DNA from: Zoogloea sp.
GTDB taxonomy: Bacteria > Pseudomonadota > Gammaproteobacteria > Burkholderiales > Rhodocyclaceae
Reading direction: 5' to 3'
DNA: 14,868 bases
NCBI GenBank assembly: GCA_016790385.1
Contig: JAEUNV010000218.1
Span: 1 to 14,868 of the forward strand
Made by a program: the position numbers and the translations under genes. The notes under the pieces are model-generated. The model worked only from the letters and a program-made list of their open reading frames with translations. It made no database searches and was not told the origin of the DNA. Shown one piece after another: positions 1-7,863 of this stretch (the first letter of the stretch is position 1; every line of letters begins with the position of its first letter).

Positions 1-96
1 GCGGGTCGGGGCGGGGACATCCGCGTAGCGCGGCGCGCAGCCGATCATCATGCCGGCAAGGGCGATGGCGATGCCGGACGTTGCAAGTTTATTCAC
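1..96 (-). CDS. Probable lipoprotein, N-terminal fragment (cut by window edge)
   Basis: Thirty-two codons run from a GTG start at 96 off the left edge. A purine-rich GAGAGGG lies about seven bases upstream and serves as ribosome binding site. The translation opens with Asn-Lys, then an uninterrupted hydrophobic stretch (about residues 4-19) ending MMIGC at residue 20, followed by small and proline-rich residues. This looks like a type II signal peptide with an imperfect lipobox (Met at -3, Ile at -2, Gly at -1), so Cys20 would be the lipidated residue. An ordinary secreted protein is the alternative. The function cannot be judged from so short a piece. It lies downstream of yajD on the same strand, 269 bases away, so it probably has its own promoter. 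Confidence 0.55.
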   Translation of the reverse strand, partial: MNKLATSGIAIALAGMMIGCAPRYADVPAPTR

Positions 97-365
97 GACA
101 ACCCTCTCAAAACGCTCGCTCTAAAAGGGAGCTGTTTTCGATGATCCTTCAGACAACACGATAACTTCTGGCTGTCTGCCGGCTTTCCGTTTGAATGTGA
201 AGTGCGCATCGGAACCCTGGGATGCGGATGGCTTTCACGCCTGCGAGCTTAGCACTGGAACACCGGGAATGGGGTGGCCCGTGGGAGGGAATCTGCCATT
301 GCGTGGGGCATATTTCCCGAGGGGGCGCGGGCGCGAGGAGGGCCTGCGCCCGGGGTGATCAGGGC
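97..365. other. Intergenic region, 269 bases, no gene seen
   Basis: This stretch separates the stop codon of the yajD-like gene from the start of the left-edge lipoprotein. No open frame here has a convincing start or family resemblance. It contains a GC-rich inverted repeat (7-base arms at 328-334 and 346-352, 11-base loop) that could form a hairpin after yajD. No T-run follows it on the minus strand, so it is not a typical intrinsic terminator. The AT-richer part near 110-190 should hold the promoter of the lipoprotein gene, but I found no clean -35/-10 pair. Confidence 0.5.
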
Positions 366-716
366 TCAGTCCTTGCGGAGCAGGGCACCCAGACCGGAGA
401 AGGGCGAGTGGGTTGCGGCCTTGCCGGGTTGCTTGGCGGCAACCTGCCCCTGGGTGGCCTCCAGCTGACGCTGGTGCTCATTGTCGTGGCAGTAAAGGCA
501 CAGGAGCTCCCAGTTGCTGCCGTCAGGCGGGTTGTTGTCGTGATTGTGGTCGCGGTGGTGCACGGTCAGCTCGCGCAGGTTGGCGAGGGTGAATTCCCGA
601 GCGCAGCGGCCGCAGATCCAGGGGTAGAGTTTGAGGGCTTTCTCCCGGTAGCCTTCGGCTCGCTTGTCGGCGGCGCGGCGGGCTTCGGCTACCAGGCGGT
701 CGAGTTTTTCCGTCAT
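366..716 (-). CDS. yajD: YajD-family HNH nuclease-like protein
   Basis: A 116-residue protein closely matching Escherichia coli YajD from memory: the shared core covers GYREKALK, YPW-CGRC, NLRELTVHH and SNWELLCLYCHD. Zinc ligands are visible as C35-x2-C38 and C73-x2-C76. The HNH signature is H53/H54 followed by DHNHDNN, with H77 and H81 after the second pair. The first 20 residues form a charged helix. The tail after residue 90 is low complexity and ends in a PFSGLGALL motif like YajD's PFADLKAMM. HNH folds of this sort are usually DNA endonucleases, but YajD itself has no well-established substrate, so nuclease activity is inferred from the family. The start at 716 overlaps the stop of the upstream fusion gene as ATGA, which suggests coupled translation. 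Confidence 0.9.
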   Translation of the reverse strand: MTEKLDRLVAEARRAADKRAEGYREKALKLYPWICGRCAREFTLANLRELTVHHRDHNHDNNPPDGSNWELLCLYCHDNEHQRQLEATQGQVAAKQPGKAATHSPFSGLGALLRKD

Positions 717-2845
717 GGGGTATCTCCGGCGGGGAAGCGGCGGGCGAGGTCGGCGAGGGCGTCTTCGATGGTCGTCGCCGCCCATTCGAGTTCTGCCTCT
801 GTGACGATGAGGGGCGGTGCGAAACGCAGTACCTTCTCGTGGGTGTCCTTGGTCATTAGGCCGCGGGCCAGCATCCATTCTGCGGCAACCCGAGCCGGGA
901 CGCGGCGGGTGTCGAGCTCCATCCCTATCATCAGCCCGCGTCCGCGGACCTCACGGATCAAGGGGTTGTCGATCGCCTGCAGACGCGCCAGGAAGCGGGC
1001 GCCAAGGGCGGCGGAGCGTTCGGCAAGCCTGTCGTCGGCGAGCAGGGCCAAGGCTTCGGCAGCCACCGCGGAGGCAAGCGGGTTGCCACCGAAAGTGGAG
1101 CCGTGATCACCGGGCTGGAAAACTTTCATGAGGGCGTCGTCGGCCAGGAATGCAGCCACGGGCAGCAGGCCGCCCCCGAGGGCCTTGCCGAGAATGACGC
1201 CGTCGGGGCGCACGTTTTCATGCTGGCAGGCGAGCAGGCGGCCCGTTCGGCCGAGGCCTGTCTGGACTTCGTCGGCGATCAGCAGAACCCGGTGGGTACG
1301 GCAGATCTCGGCACAGCGGGCCAGCCAGCCTGGTGGAGGAATGACGATTCCGCCCTCGCCCTGGACGGGTTCGAACAGGAAGGCCGCGGTATGCGGTGTG
1401 ATGGCGGCGGCCAGCGCGTCCGCGTCGCCAAAGGGAATGCTCCGGAAACCCGGCGTCAGGGGGCCGAAACCCTTGCGGTACTGGGCTTCACTCGAAAAAC
1501 TGACGATGGTGGTGGAGCGGCCGTGGAAGTTGTTGGCGCAGACGATGATCTCGGCGTGGCCATCCGGCACGCCCTTGACGGTGTGGGCCCATTTGCGGGC
1601 CGCCTTGACGGCGGTTTCGACGGCTTCGAGGCCGGTGTTCACCGGCAGCGCCCGGTCATAGCCCAGCAGGGCCGACAGGCGCTCCAGCATCAGCGGCAGA
1701 CGGTCGTTGGAATAGGCACGGGAGGTGAGGGCGAGACGCCCTGCCTGGTCTGCCAGAGCCTGCACCAGCCGAGGATGGCTGTGGCCGAAACTGACTGCCG
1801 AGTAGGCGCTCATCATGTCCAGGTAGCGGCGCCCTTCCACGTCCCACAGCCAGACGCCCTGGCCGCGGGTGAAGACTACGGGCAGGGGTGCGTAGTTATG
1901 GGCGCCAAAGGTGTCCTCGCGCTGGCGCAAGTTGGCCGTGGTCGGCCCGAGCGCTGCTGCGGCAAGTTCGCTGACCCAACGGGCTCCGCTGCCGTCGCGA
2001 TCACGTTCCGGGACGTACTCGACGATCTCCAGGGCCATGAGGTCGGCACAGCTGCGCAACCCATGAAGGTTGTCCACCAGCGTCTGCGGATCGAGCCCGT
2101 CCGGGACCAGGCAGGTGGTGGCCGGCAGGGCGGCGCAGTCCATGGAATCGAGATCCACCGATACGCCAAAGCCCGCTGTGCCCTGCCGGGCAATGCTCAT
2201 GGCTTCGCACAGGACGGCGGGCAGGCCGCGCTTTCTCACCTCCGCCATGGTGAAGATCCGCACACCCAGCCGATCCAGCAGTGCCTTTTCCTCCGGTTCC
2301 CAGGAACGGGCGCCGACGATGACCAGATGAGCCGGGTCGAGATGCGGGCCGGGCAGCCCGGTAAGGCTCTCGTCGCCGACGCCGAGCAGCGCCGCCAGCG
2401 GCATGCCGTGGATATTGCCGCTGTGGGTTGTGCGGTCGGTGTGGGCGTCCAGATGGGCATCGATCCAGATCAGGCCGAGCTTGCCCTGGGGCGCGAGCGT
2501 GCGGGCCACGCCGCGCCAGGTGCCCGCACCAATGGCGTGATCGCCACCGAGAACGAGGGGAAAGCCCCCCTCCTGGCAGACGGAAGCCACTTCGTCGGCC
2601 AGATCGTGAAGCATGGCGCTCACTGTCCCGAGGCGCTCCTGGAGCGGCGCCTGGGGCGGTTTGGGGGCCGAGGGTTCCATCAGTTTCTGCCAGCGTGCGG
2701 GAATGCCGCGTTGGCGCAGTTGGGCGTCGATACACAGATCCTTGAGGGCACGGGGCCCAGCAGCCGGGCCGAAGATGGGGGCGCCGAGGCAGGATCCGAC
2801 ACCGATGATACGGACCGGACGGGGGGGCGCGAGCGGGGCGGGCAT
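713..2845 (-). CDS. Arginase-ornithine aminotransferase fusion protein
   Basis: A 710-residue protein joining two catabolic enzymes in reaction order. Residues 10-295 are an arginase. Metal ligands are H103 (GGDHA), D129, H131 and D133 (DAHLDAH), and D231 and D233 (SVDLDSMD). SGN at 142-144, H146 and E276 are the arginine-contact positions, which favours arginase over agmatinase. Residues 310-705 are an ornithine aminotransferase: AHNY with Tyr318 (ornithine-specific Tyr55 in human), NTGLEAVETA at 403-412, R443, E492, E497, D525 of DEVQTG, PLP lysine K554 in LGKALGGG, and R674. The linker is only about ten residues. Together they would give urea plus glutamate-5-semialdehyde in the cytoplasm. 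An ATG at 2845 preceded by AAGAAAGAAGA was chosen, because translation from further upstream adds low-complexity residues before the arginase fold. It lies 79 bases after ubiB. Confidence 0.93.
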   Translation of the reverse strand: MPAPLAPPRPVRIIGVGSCLGAPIFGPAAGPRALKDLCIDAQLRQRGIPARWQKLMEPSAPKPPQAPLQERLGTVSAMLHDLADEVASVCQEGGFPLVLGGDHAIGAGTWRGVARTLAPQGKLGLIWIDAHLDAHTDRTTHSGNIHGMPLAALLGVGDESLTGLPGPHLDPAHLVIVGARSWEPEEKALLDRLGVRIFTMAEVRKRGLPAVLCEAMSIARQGTAGFGVSVDLDSMDCAALPATTCLVPDGLDPQTLVDNLHGLRSCADLMALEIVEYVPERDRDGSGARWVSELAAAALGPTTANLRQREDTFGAHNYAPLPVVFTRGQGVWLWDVEGRRYLDMMSAYSAVSFGHSHPRLVQALADQAGRLALTSRAYSNDRLPLMLERLSALLGYDRALPVNTGLEAVETAVKAARKWAHTVKGVPDGHAEIIVCANNFHGRSTTIVSFSSEAQYRKGFGPLTPGFRSIPFGDADALAAAITPHTAAFLFEPVQGEGGIVIPPPGWLARCAEICRTHRVLLIADEVQTGLGRTGRLLACQHENVRPDGVILGKALGGGLLPVAAFLADDALMKVFQPGDHGSTFGGNPLASAVAAEALALLADDRLAERSAALGARFLARLQAIDNPLIREVRGRGLMIGMELDTRRVPARVAAEWMLARGLMTKDTHEKVLRFAPPLIVTEAELEWAATTIEDALADLARRFPAGDTP

Positions 2846-2924
2846 GGTCTTCTTTCTTTGACAGGTCGCTGGTGCCGGAAGTGGAACCCTTACGCCTGTT
2901 GGAGCGGGGGAGACCGCCCTTTGT

Positions 2925-4460
2925 TCAGTGCAGCCAGTGCCAGGCTTCCAGGGCGGCAAGACTGGCCAGAAGGGCGGCGCAGGCAATCAGCCAGGTCCGG
3001 TTGCGTCGGCTTTCGGCTGCGAGCCGGGCCAGTTCGGCGCGCGTGCCGTCGTCCCGGGGGGGCGACAGGGCCTGATGCACGAGGCGCGGGAGCTGGGGCA
3101 GGGTGGCGGCCCACGCGGGGGCCTCGTCTCGGGCGTGGCGGATCAGGGCGCGCCAGCCGATCTGGTCGTTCATCCAGCGTTCGAGAAAGGGCTTTGCCGT
3201 CTTCCAAAGGTCGAGGTCCGGGTCCAGCTGACGGCCCAGCCCCTCGATGTTGAGAAGGGTTTTTTGCAGCAGCACGAGCTGGGGCTGCACTTCCATCTCG
3301 AAGCGCCGGGCTGTCTGAAACAGGCGCAGCAGGGTCTTGCCGAAGGAGATGTCTTTCAGGGGGCGGTCGAAGATGGGCTCGCAGACGGCACGGATGGCGC
3401 CTTCGAACTCGTCCACCCGGGTGTGCGGGGGCACCCAACCGGCTTCGATGTGGGCCAGGGCCACGCGCCGGTAATCGCGCTGGAAGAAGGCCAGGAAGTT
3501 GGTGGCCAGATACTTTTTGTCCGAGTCGTTGAGGCTGCCGATGATGCCGAAGTCGAGGGCGATGTAGCGCCCGCGGGTGGGGCCGTCGGTGGCGACGAAG
3601 ATGTTGCCGGGGTGCATGTCGGCGTGGAAGAAGCCGTCACGGAACACTTGGGTGAAGAATATCTCGACGCCCGCCCGGGACAGGGCCTTGAGATCAATGC
3701 CATGGGCCTTCAGCGCATCAAGCTGGGAGATGGGAACGCCTTTCATGCGCTCCATCACCATCACGTTGGTGGTGCAGAAGTCCCAATGCACCTCCGGGAC
3801 CACCAGGAGTTCGGAATCCTTGAAGTTGCGCCGTAGTTGAGAGCAGTTGGCTGCCTCGCGCATCAGGTCAAGTTCGTCACGCAGGTATTTCGAGAACTCG
3901 GCCACCACCTCGCGCGGCTTCAGGCGGCGCCCTTCCGGCCACAGCTTTTCGAGTACGGTGGCGGCCACGTCAAGGAGGGCCAGGTCGTGGGCGATAACCG
4001 GAGCGATGCCCGGGCGCAGGATCTTGACGGCCACTTCCGTGCCGTCAGGCAACTGGGCGAAGTGAACCTGTGCAATCGACGCCGAGGCGACGGGCTCGCG
4101 GTCGAAGCGCGCGAAAACCGCGTCCGCGGGTTTGCCGTAGGCTTCCTCCAGCTGGGCGAGGGCTTCGGCACTGCCAAAAGGCGGGACGCGGTCCTGAAGG
4201 CGCGCCAATTCTTCGGCAATGGCCGGTGGCAGCAGGTCACGACGGGTGGATAGCATCTGGCCGAACTTGACGAAGATCGGTCCGAGAGATTCGAGGGCCT
4301 GCCGCAGGCGGGCGCCAGCGGACTCGTCGAAGGTCCGCCGAAACAGCGTCAGCCTCGCCAGCCAGGCCAGCCGGCCGGACGGCTCGTTGGAGAGGATCAT
4401 CTGGTCGAGCCCGTATTTCAGGCTGACGGAGATGATCTTGACGAGTCGGAAGAGGCGCAC
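2925..4460 (-). CDS. ubiB: UbiB, atypical kinase of ubiquinone biosynthesis
   Basis: UbiB belongs to the ABC1/ADCK atypical kinase family and supports ubiquinone biosynthesis at the inner membrane as an ATPase, probably by handling polyprenyl intermediates rather than phosphorylating proteins. With a GTG start at 4460 the protein has 511 residues. KFGQ is at 65-68, the alanine-rich nucleotide loop ASASIAQVH at 125-133, the invariant lysine at 146, HADMHPGN at 279-286 and DFG at 303-305. The order and spacing match E. coli UbiB. Only one hydrophobic segment is evident at the C-terminus, against two in E. coli. The GTG was picked because [19 protein letters not shown] then lines up with family N-termini. 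A TTG at 4514 would add 18 residues, and neither start has a good ribosome binding site. ubiE and ubiJ, common neighbours, are absent. Confidence 0.92.
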   Translation of the reverse strand: MRLFRLVKIISVSLKYGLDQMILSNEPSGRLAWLARLTLFRRTFDESAGARLRQALESLGPIFVKFGQMLSTRRDLLPPAIAEELARLQDRVPPFGSAEALAQLEEAYGKPADAVFARFDREPVASASIAQVHFAQLPDGTEVAVKILRPGIAPVIAHDLALLDVAATVLEKLWPEGRRLKPREVVAEFSKYLRDELDLMREAANCSQLRRNFKDSELLVVPEVHWDFCTTNVMVMERMKGVPISQLDALKAHGIDLKALSRAGVEIFFTQVFRDGFFHADMHPGNIFVATDGPTRGRYIALDFGIIGSLNDSDKKYLATNFLAFFQRDYRRVALAHIEAGWVPPHTRVDEFEGAIRAVCEPIFDRPLKDISFGKTLLRLFQTARRFEMEVQPQLVLLQKTLLNIEGLGRQLDPDLDLWKTAKPFLERWMNDQIGWRALIRHARDEAPAWAATLPQLPRLVHQALSPPRDDGTRAELARLAAESRRNRTWLIACAALLASLAALEAWHWLH

Positions 4461-4543
4461 GGCGGATGGTGGGAAGGAAAACGCGGATTGTGCCCGGAAA
4501 GCCCGGACGCGCAAAGCGCGGCCCGATCCGGAGCGGTGGCGCT

Positions 4544-5200
4544 TCAGTGGCGGCTGCGTCTGGCGCCCTGCGGCTTCACCAATGGCGGGGAAGCGGGTGA
4601 GGTGGACACGGTGCCCGGCTGAACCTGCTCCACCAGCCAGCGATTGGCCTGACGGATTTCCTTCTTGAGGGCGTCATCATCGGCGGCTGCACCGGAATCA
4701 AAACGGGGCAGACCGGTCGCGTCGATGCTGTAGGCCGGCAGGCGCCATTCCCGCTCGATGACGAACATGTGCTCGCCATCGAGAATAGCCTTCTGGGCTA
4801 CCACGTAACCGTAGCTGCGGGAGTCGAAGCGTGCGCAGTACACGGTCAGGGCGGCCGAGGGGAGACCATCCCTTTCCGACGCAAAAAGGCCGCTGGTGGT
4901 GATCTGATTGCAATGGGCGCGCAGCCCGGCTGAAATATGGGCCAGATAGGACTCGGGGCTGAACTGCTGGGAGGGCATGCGCTGTACCAGAATGCGATCC
5001 CGGTAATCGTCCACACCCTGACCCCGCGGGATGTACTCTTCGTGACGGATGCCATTGCCCTCACGCAGATCGACAATGCGCCAAGGCAGGCCGGCGGGTA
5101 AAGGGAGGGGCCAGCGCAGGGTGGGAGAGTCCGCGGTCGCTGGCAGGCAGGCCAGGACGCCAAGGATCAATGCTGAGGCGTGCAGGAGGCGGATGCTCAC
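4544..5200 (-). CDS. Exported protein of unknown function
   Basis: A 218-residue protein I do not recognise. It begins with a typical Sec signal peptide: a short basic start, a hydrophobic stretch at residues 8-19, and probable cleavage after ATA at residues 21-23. The mature part contains EEYIPRGQ near residue 54, a region rich in Asp, Arg and Tyr, and two cysteines (C97, C122) that could form a disulfide in the periplasm. The layout recalls small secreted proteobacterial proteins with an E-(Y/F)-(I/V)-P-x-G-Q motif and a conserved Cys pair, but I cannot name a family. The C-terminus is proline- and arginine-rich. It starts at GTG (5200) with a weak ribosome binding site, and no ATG fits the signal peptide. 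It is first in a same-strand series with ubiB, 83 bases away. Confidence 0.75.
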   Translation of the reverse strand: MSIRLLHASALILGVLACLPATADSPTLRWPLPLPAGLPWRIVDLREGNGIRHEEYIPRGQGVDDYRDRILVQRMPSQQFSPESYLAHISAGLRAHCNQITTSGLFASERDGLPSAALTVYCARFDSRSYGYVVAQKAILDGEHMFVIEREWRLPAYSIDATGLPRFDSGAAADDDALKKEIRQANRWLVEQVQPGTVSTSPASPPLVKPQGARRSRH

Positions 5201-5247
5201 GTTTCGATCGGGGCGCGATTGACGGCCAGGAATTCCACGGGCAGTAC

Positions 5248-5275
5248 ACTATGCCAATCAGTCGATTTCTGTCAT
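5248..5275 (-). promoter_or_regulatory. Possible sigma-70 promoter for the exported-protein/ubiB unit
   Basis: On the minus strand ATGACA (5270-5275, one mismatch to TTGACA) and CATAGT (5248-5253, two mismatches to TATAAT) are 16 bases apart. The implied start is about 40 bases before the GTG at 5200. The spacing and position are reasonable, but the match is only moderate. Confidence 0.35.
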
Positions 5276-5336
5276 GTCGGGCGCACTTTGTTGTGGCCGA
5301 AGTGCCGCCTTACCGCCGGTTTGCCCGGCGCTTGGC

Positions 5337-5342
5337 TATAAT
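5337..5342 (+). promoter_or_regulatory. Consensus -10 element upstream of argS
   Basis: A perfect TATAAT sits 28 bases before the argS ATG, which would give a leader of roughly 20 bases. The upstream -35 region (about 5314-5319) is poor. The bases just before the hexamer (TTGGC) are near to, but not exactly, an extended -10 motif. It lies in the divergent gap between argS and the exported-protein gene. Confidence 0.5.
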
Positions 5343-5369
5343 CGTGCGCTTTTAGTCGCAGTATTCCCC

Positions 5370-7103
5370 ATGAGCGCCGATTCCAAGACCCAGCTTGCCG
5401 ACCTCCTCCGCGCCGCTCTCCTCAGCGTTGCACCCGAGCAGGCCGAAACCCCGATCAATCTGGAGCGTCCCAAACAGGCCGGCCACGGGGACTTTGCGAG
5501 CAATCTGGCCTTGCAGCTTGCCAAGCCCCTCAAGCGCAATCCCCGGGAGCTGGCCAACCTGCTGCTGGCAGAGTTGCCGGCTTCCAAGCTGATCGCCAAG
5601 GCGGAAGTGGCCGGTGCCGGTTTCATCAATTTCACTCTGGTGGCGGATGCCAAGACCGCGGTGGTGGGGGCCGTGCTGGCAGCGGGCGAGGCCTACGGCC
5701 GGGGGTTGAAGGCAGGGGTCAAGGTGCAGGTGGAATACGTATCGGCCAACCCCACCGGGCCGCTCCACGTGGGGCATGGCCGTGGGGCCGCCTACGGCGC
5801 TTCGCTGTCCGATGTCCTCGACTTTGCCGGCTTCGAGGTGACCCGCGAGTACTACATCAACGACGCCGGCCGTCAGATGGACATCCTGGCCCTGTCCACG
5901 TGGCTGCGTTACCTCGATCTCTTTGGGGTTGCCATCGCCTTTCCGCCCAACGCCTACCAGGGCGACTATGTGAAGGACATGGCGGCGCAGATCAAGGACG
6001 CCCACGGCGACCGCTTTGCCAAAGTGGCCGCGGCCGATGTGCTGGCGGGTGCGCCGGGCGTGGAGGCCGACAAGGAAGGTCACCTGGACGCCCTGATCGC
6101 CAACGCCAAGAACCTGCTTGGTTCGGACTACGCCTGGGTGCATGGGTTTGCGCTGACCGAGCAGCTTGGCGATGGCCGTGAAGATCTGGCGGAATTCGGG
6201 GTGACCTTCGACAAGTGGTTTTCCGAGCGCTCGCTGTTTGACACCGGGCTGGTCGAGAAGGCGGTCACCGCACTTGAAGCGGCCGGCCACATTTACGTGC
6301 AGGACGGGGCAAAGTGGTTCCGCTCGACGGCCTTCGGCGATGAGAAGGATCGCGTCGTCCAGCGGGAGAACGGCCTCTTCACTTACTTTGCTTCGGATAT
6401 CGCCTATCACGCCAACAAGTACGAGCGTGGCTTTGATCGCATCATCGACATCTGGGGCGCCGACCATCATGGTTACATCCCCCGCGTGAAGGGAGCACTC
6501 CAAGCCCTCGGCCTGCCGCCTGAGAAGCTCGATGTCGCGCTGGTGCAGTTTGCGGTGTTGTACCGTGACGGCCAGAAGGCGGCCATGTCCACGCGTTCCG
6601 GTGAGTTCGTGACCTTGCGTGAATTGCGCAAGGAGGTCGGCAATGACGCCTGCCGCTTCTTCTACGTATTGCGCAAGGCCGACCAGCATCTCGATTTCGA
6701 CCTCGACCTGGCGAAGAGCCAGAGTAATGAGAATCCGGTCTATTACATCCAGTATGCCCACGCCCGCCTGTGCTCCGTGCTCAGTCAGTGGAGTGGCGTG
6801 CTGGCCGACCTGGCCGAAGCCGATCTTGCCCGCCTCGACAACGAGCGTGAGCTGGCCCTGTGCGCCCGCCTCACCGCCTTTCCGGAAATCGTCCAGAGCG
6901 CCGCGGCCGATTACGCTCCGCATCAGATTGCCTTCTACCTCAAGGATCTCGCTGGCGAGTTCCACAGCTACTACAACGCCGAGCGCATGCTGGTGGATGA
7001 TGAGGGGCTCAAGCTGGCCCGCCTGGCGCTCGCCGCCGCCGTGCGTCAGGTCATTCGCAATGGCCTGCGGCTGCTGGGAGTTTCCGCTCCCGATTCCATG
7101 TAA
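5370..7103 (+). CDS. argS: Arginyl-tRNA synthetase
   Basis: Charges tRNA-Arg with arginine in the cytoplasm. The protein has 577 residues, the same length as E. coli ArgS. The N-terminal additional domain typical of ArgRS covers about residues 1-110 (PKQAGHGDFASN at 34-45). The class I HIGH motif appears as HVGH at 133-136 within SANPTGPLHVGHGRG. The KMSKS-equivalent is AAMSTRSG at 404-411, the degenerate form usual in bacterial ArgRS. The DALR anticodon-binding domain starts near NPVYYIQYAHAR (455-466) and runs to the end. The ATG at 5370 was chosen because longer reading adds 32 residues unlike any ArgRS and would start upstream of the TATAAT box. It is first of four tightly spaced genes. 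Confidence 0.97.
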   Translation: MSADSKTQLADLLRAALLSVAPEQAETPINLERPKQAGHGDFASNLALQLAKPLKRNPRELANLLLAELPASKLIAKAEVAGAGFINFTLVADAKTAVVGAVLAAGEAYGRGLKAGVKVQVEYVSANPTGPLHVGHGRGAAYGASLSDVLDFAGFEVTREYYINDAGRQMDILALSTWLRYLDLFGVAIAFPPNAYQGDYVKDMAAQIKDAHGDRFAKVAAADVLAGAPGVEADKEGHLDALIANAKNLLGSDYAWVHGFALTEQLGDGREDLAEFGVTFDKWFSERSLFDTGLVEKAVTALEAAGHIYVQDGAKWFRSTAFGDEKDRVVQRENGLFTYFASDIAYHANKYERGFDRIIDIWGADHHGYIPRVKGALQALGLPPEKLDVALVQFAVLYRDGQKAAMSTRSGEFVTLRELRKEVGNDACRFFYVLRKADQHLDFDLDLAKSQSNENPVYYIQYAHARLCSVLSQWSGVLADLAEADLARLDNERELALCARLTAFPEIVQSAAADYAPHQIAFYLKDLAGEFHSYYNAERMLVDDEGLKLARLALAAAVRQVIRNGLRLLGVSAPDSM

Positions 7104-7120
7104 ATTCCGGACCGCCGTTC

Positions 7121-7834
7121 ATGAGTCGTGATCTCAAGCCACGCCCGCAGACCAAAAAGCCTAAATCGGGCAGCCGCGGCAGTACCCTGGTCGGCATCTT
7201 TGTCGGCCTGATTCTCGGCGCACTCGTGGCGGCGGGGATTGCACTGTATTTCACGGCGTCCTCCCCCTTCCAGAAGCCCAAGCAGGATGAGCGGCCCGTG
7301 CCGCCGCCTCCGCCGAAGCCCCAGGGTGGAGAGCCCATTGCCCTGCCGGGCAAGGCGGGCGACAAACCCGTGGAGAAGCCGCGCTTCGATTTCTACAACG
7401 TTTTGCCCAAGGGCTCTGATGCGCTTCCGGCACCGACCAAGCCCGAGGAAACCACGGAGGTCGTCAAGCCGCCTCCGGCCAAGCCTGAAAAGGCGGATGG
7501 CAAACCCGGTGGGGATGCTGAACGGGCCAAGGCCGAAGCCGCCCTGCTCGACAAGCCGCCGGTACCCGAAAAGTTCTTCCTTCAGGCCGGTTCTTTCGAA
7601 GATCCTTCCGAGGCAGACAACCTGAAGGCGCGTCTTGCGCTGATGGGCGTGGAGGCCAGCGTGCAGAAGGTCGAACTGCCTGAAAAGGGTACGGTCCACC
7701 GGGTTCGTGTCGGCCCCTATCTGGGCCAGGAGGAGATGACCAAGGCACGGCAGCAGCTGACGTCGAACGGCATCAACGCGGCCATCATCAAGATCAAGCC
7801 CAAGGAACCAAAACCGGTCAGTCCCGCTCAATGA
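7121..7834 (+). CDS. FtsN-like SPOR-domain membrane protein
   Basis: A 237-residue bitopic inner-membrane protein. A basic cytoplasmic tail (residues 1-20) is followed by one transmembrane helix (about 22-45), a long periplasmic proline/lysine/glutamate-rich linker (50-145), and a C-terminal SPOR domain (about 151-228) starting at FFLQAGSF. SPOR domains bind peptidoglycan stripped of stem peptides at the division septum, so a role in cell division like FtsN is likely. The PRFDFYNVLP segment near residues 87-96 resembles a short conserved motif in betaproteobacterial FtsN-like proteins. The ATG is 17 bases after the argS stop, and dsbA follows after 29 bases, so it is almost certainly cotranscribed. 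Calling it the cell's FtsN is an inference, since other SPOR proteins (DedD, DamX types) share the architecture. Confidence 0.88.
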   Translation: MSRDLKPRPQTKKPKSGSRGSTLVGIFVGLILGALVAAGIALYFTASSPFQKPKQDERPVPPPPPKPQGGEPIALPGKAGDKPVEKPRFDFYNVLPKGSDALPAPTKPEETTEVVKPPPAKPEKADGKPGGDAERAKAEAALLDKPPVPEKFFLQAGSFEDPSEADNLKARLALMGVEASVQKVELPEKGTVHRVRVGPYLGQEEMTKARQQLTSNGINAAIIKIKPKEPKPVSPAQ

Positions 7835-7863
7835 TTCCTTTGGTTGAACCAGGAGAAACCCGA

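Noticed and set aside
328..352. GC-rich hairpin after the yajD stop as an intrinsic terminator
   Set aside because: The stem is seven bases with an 11-base loop and has no T-run after it on the minus strand, so it cannot be called a terminator from sequence.
1103..3253. Very long plus-strand open frame (over 700 codons)
   Set aside because: It is antisense to the arginase-aminotransferase fusion, whose minus-strand product has complete active sites. The plus-strand translation shows no fold or motif. Long antisense frames are common in GC-rich genes.
5352..6965. Minus-strand open frame of 537 codons opposite argS
   Set aside because: argS is unambiguous in length and motifs. The opposite frame has no recognisable domain.
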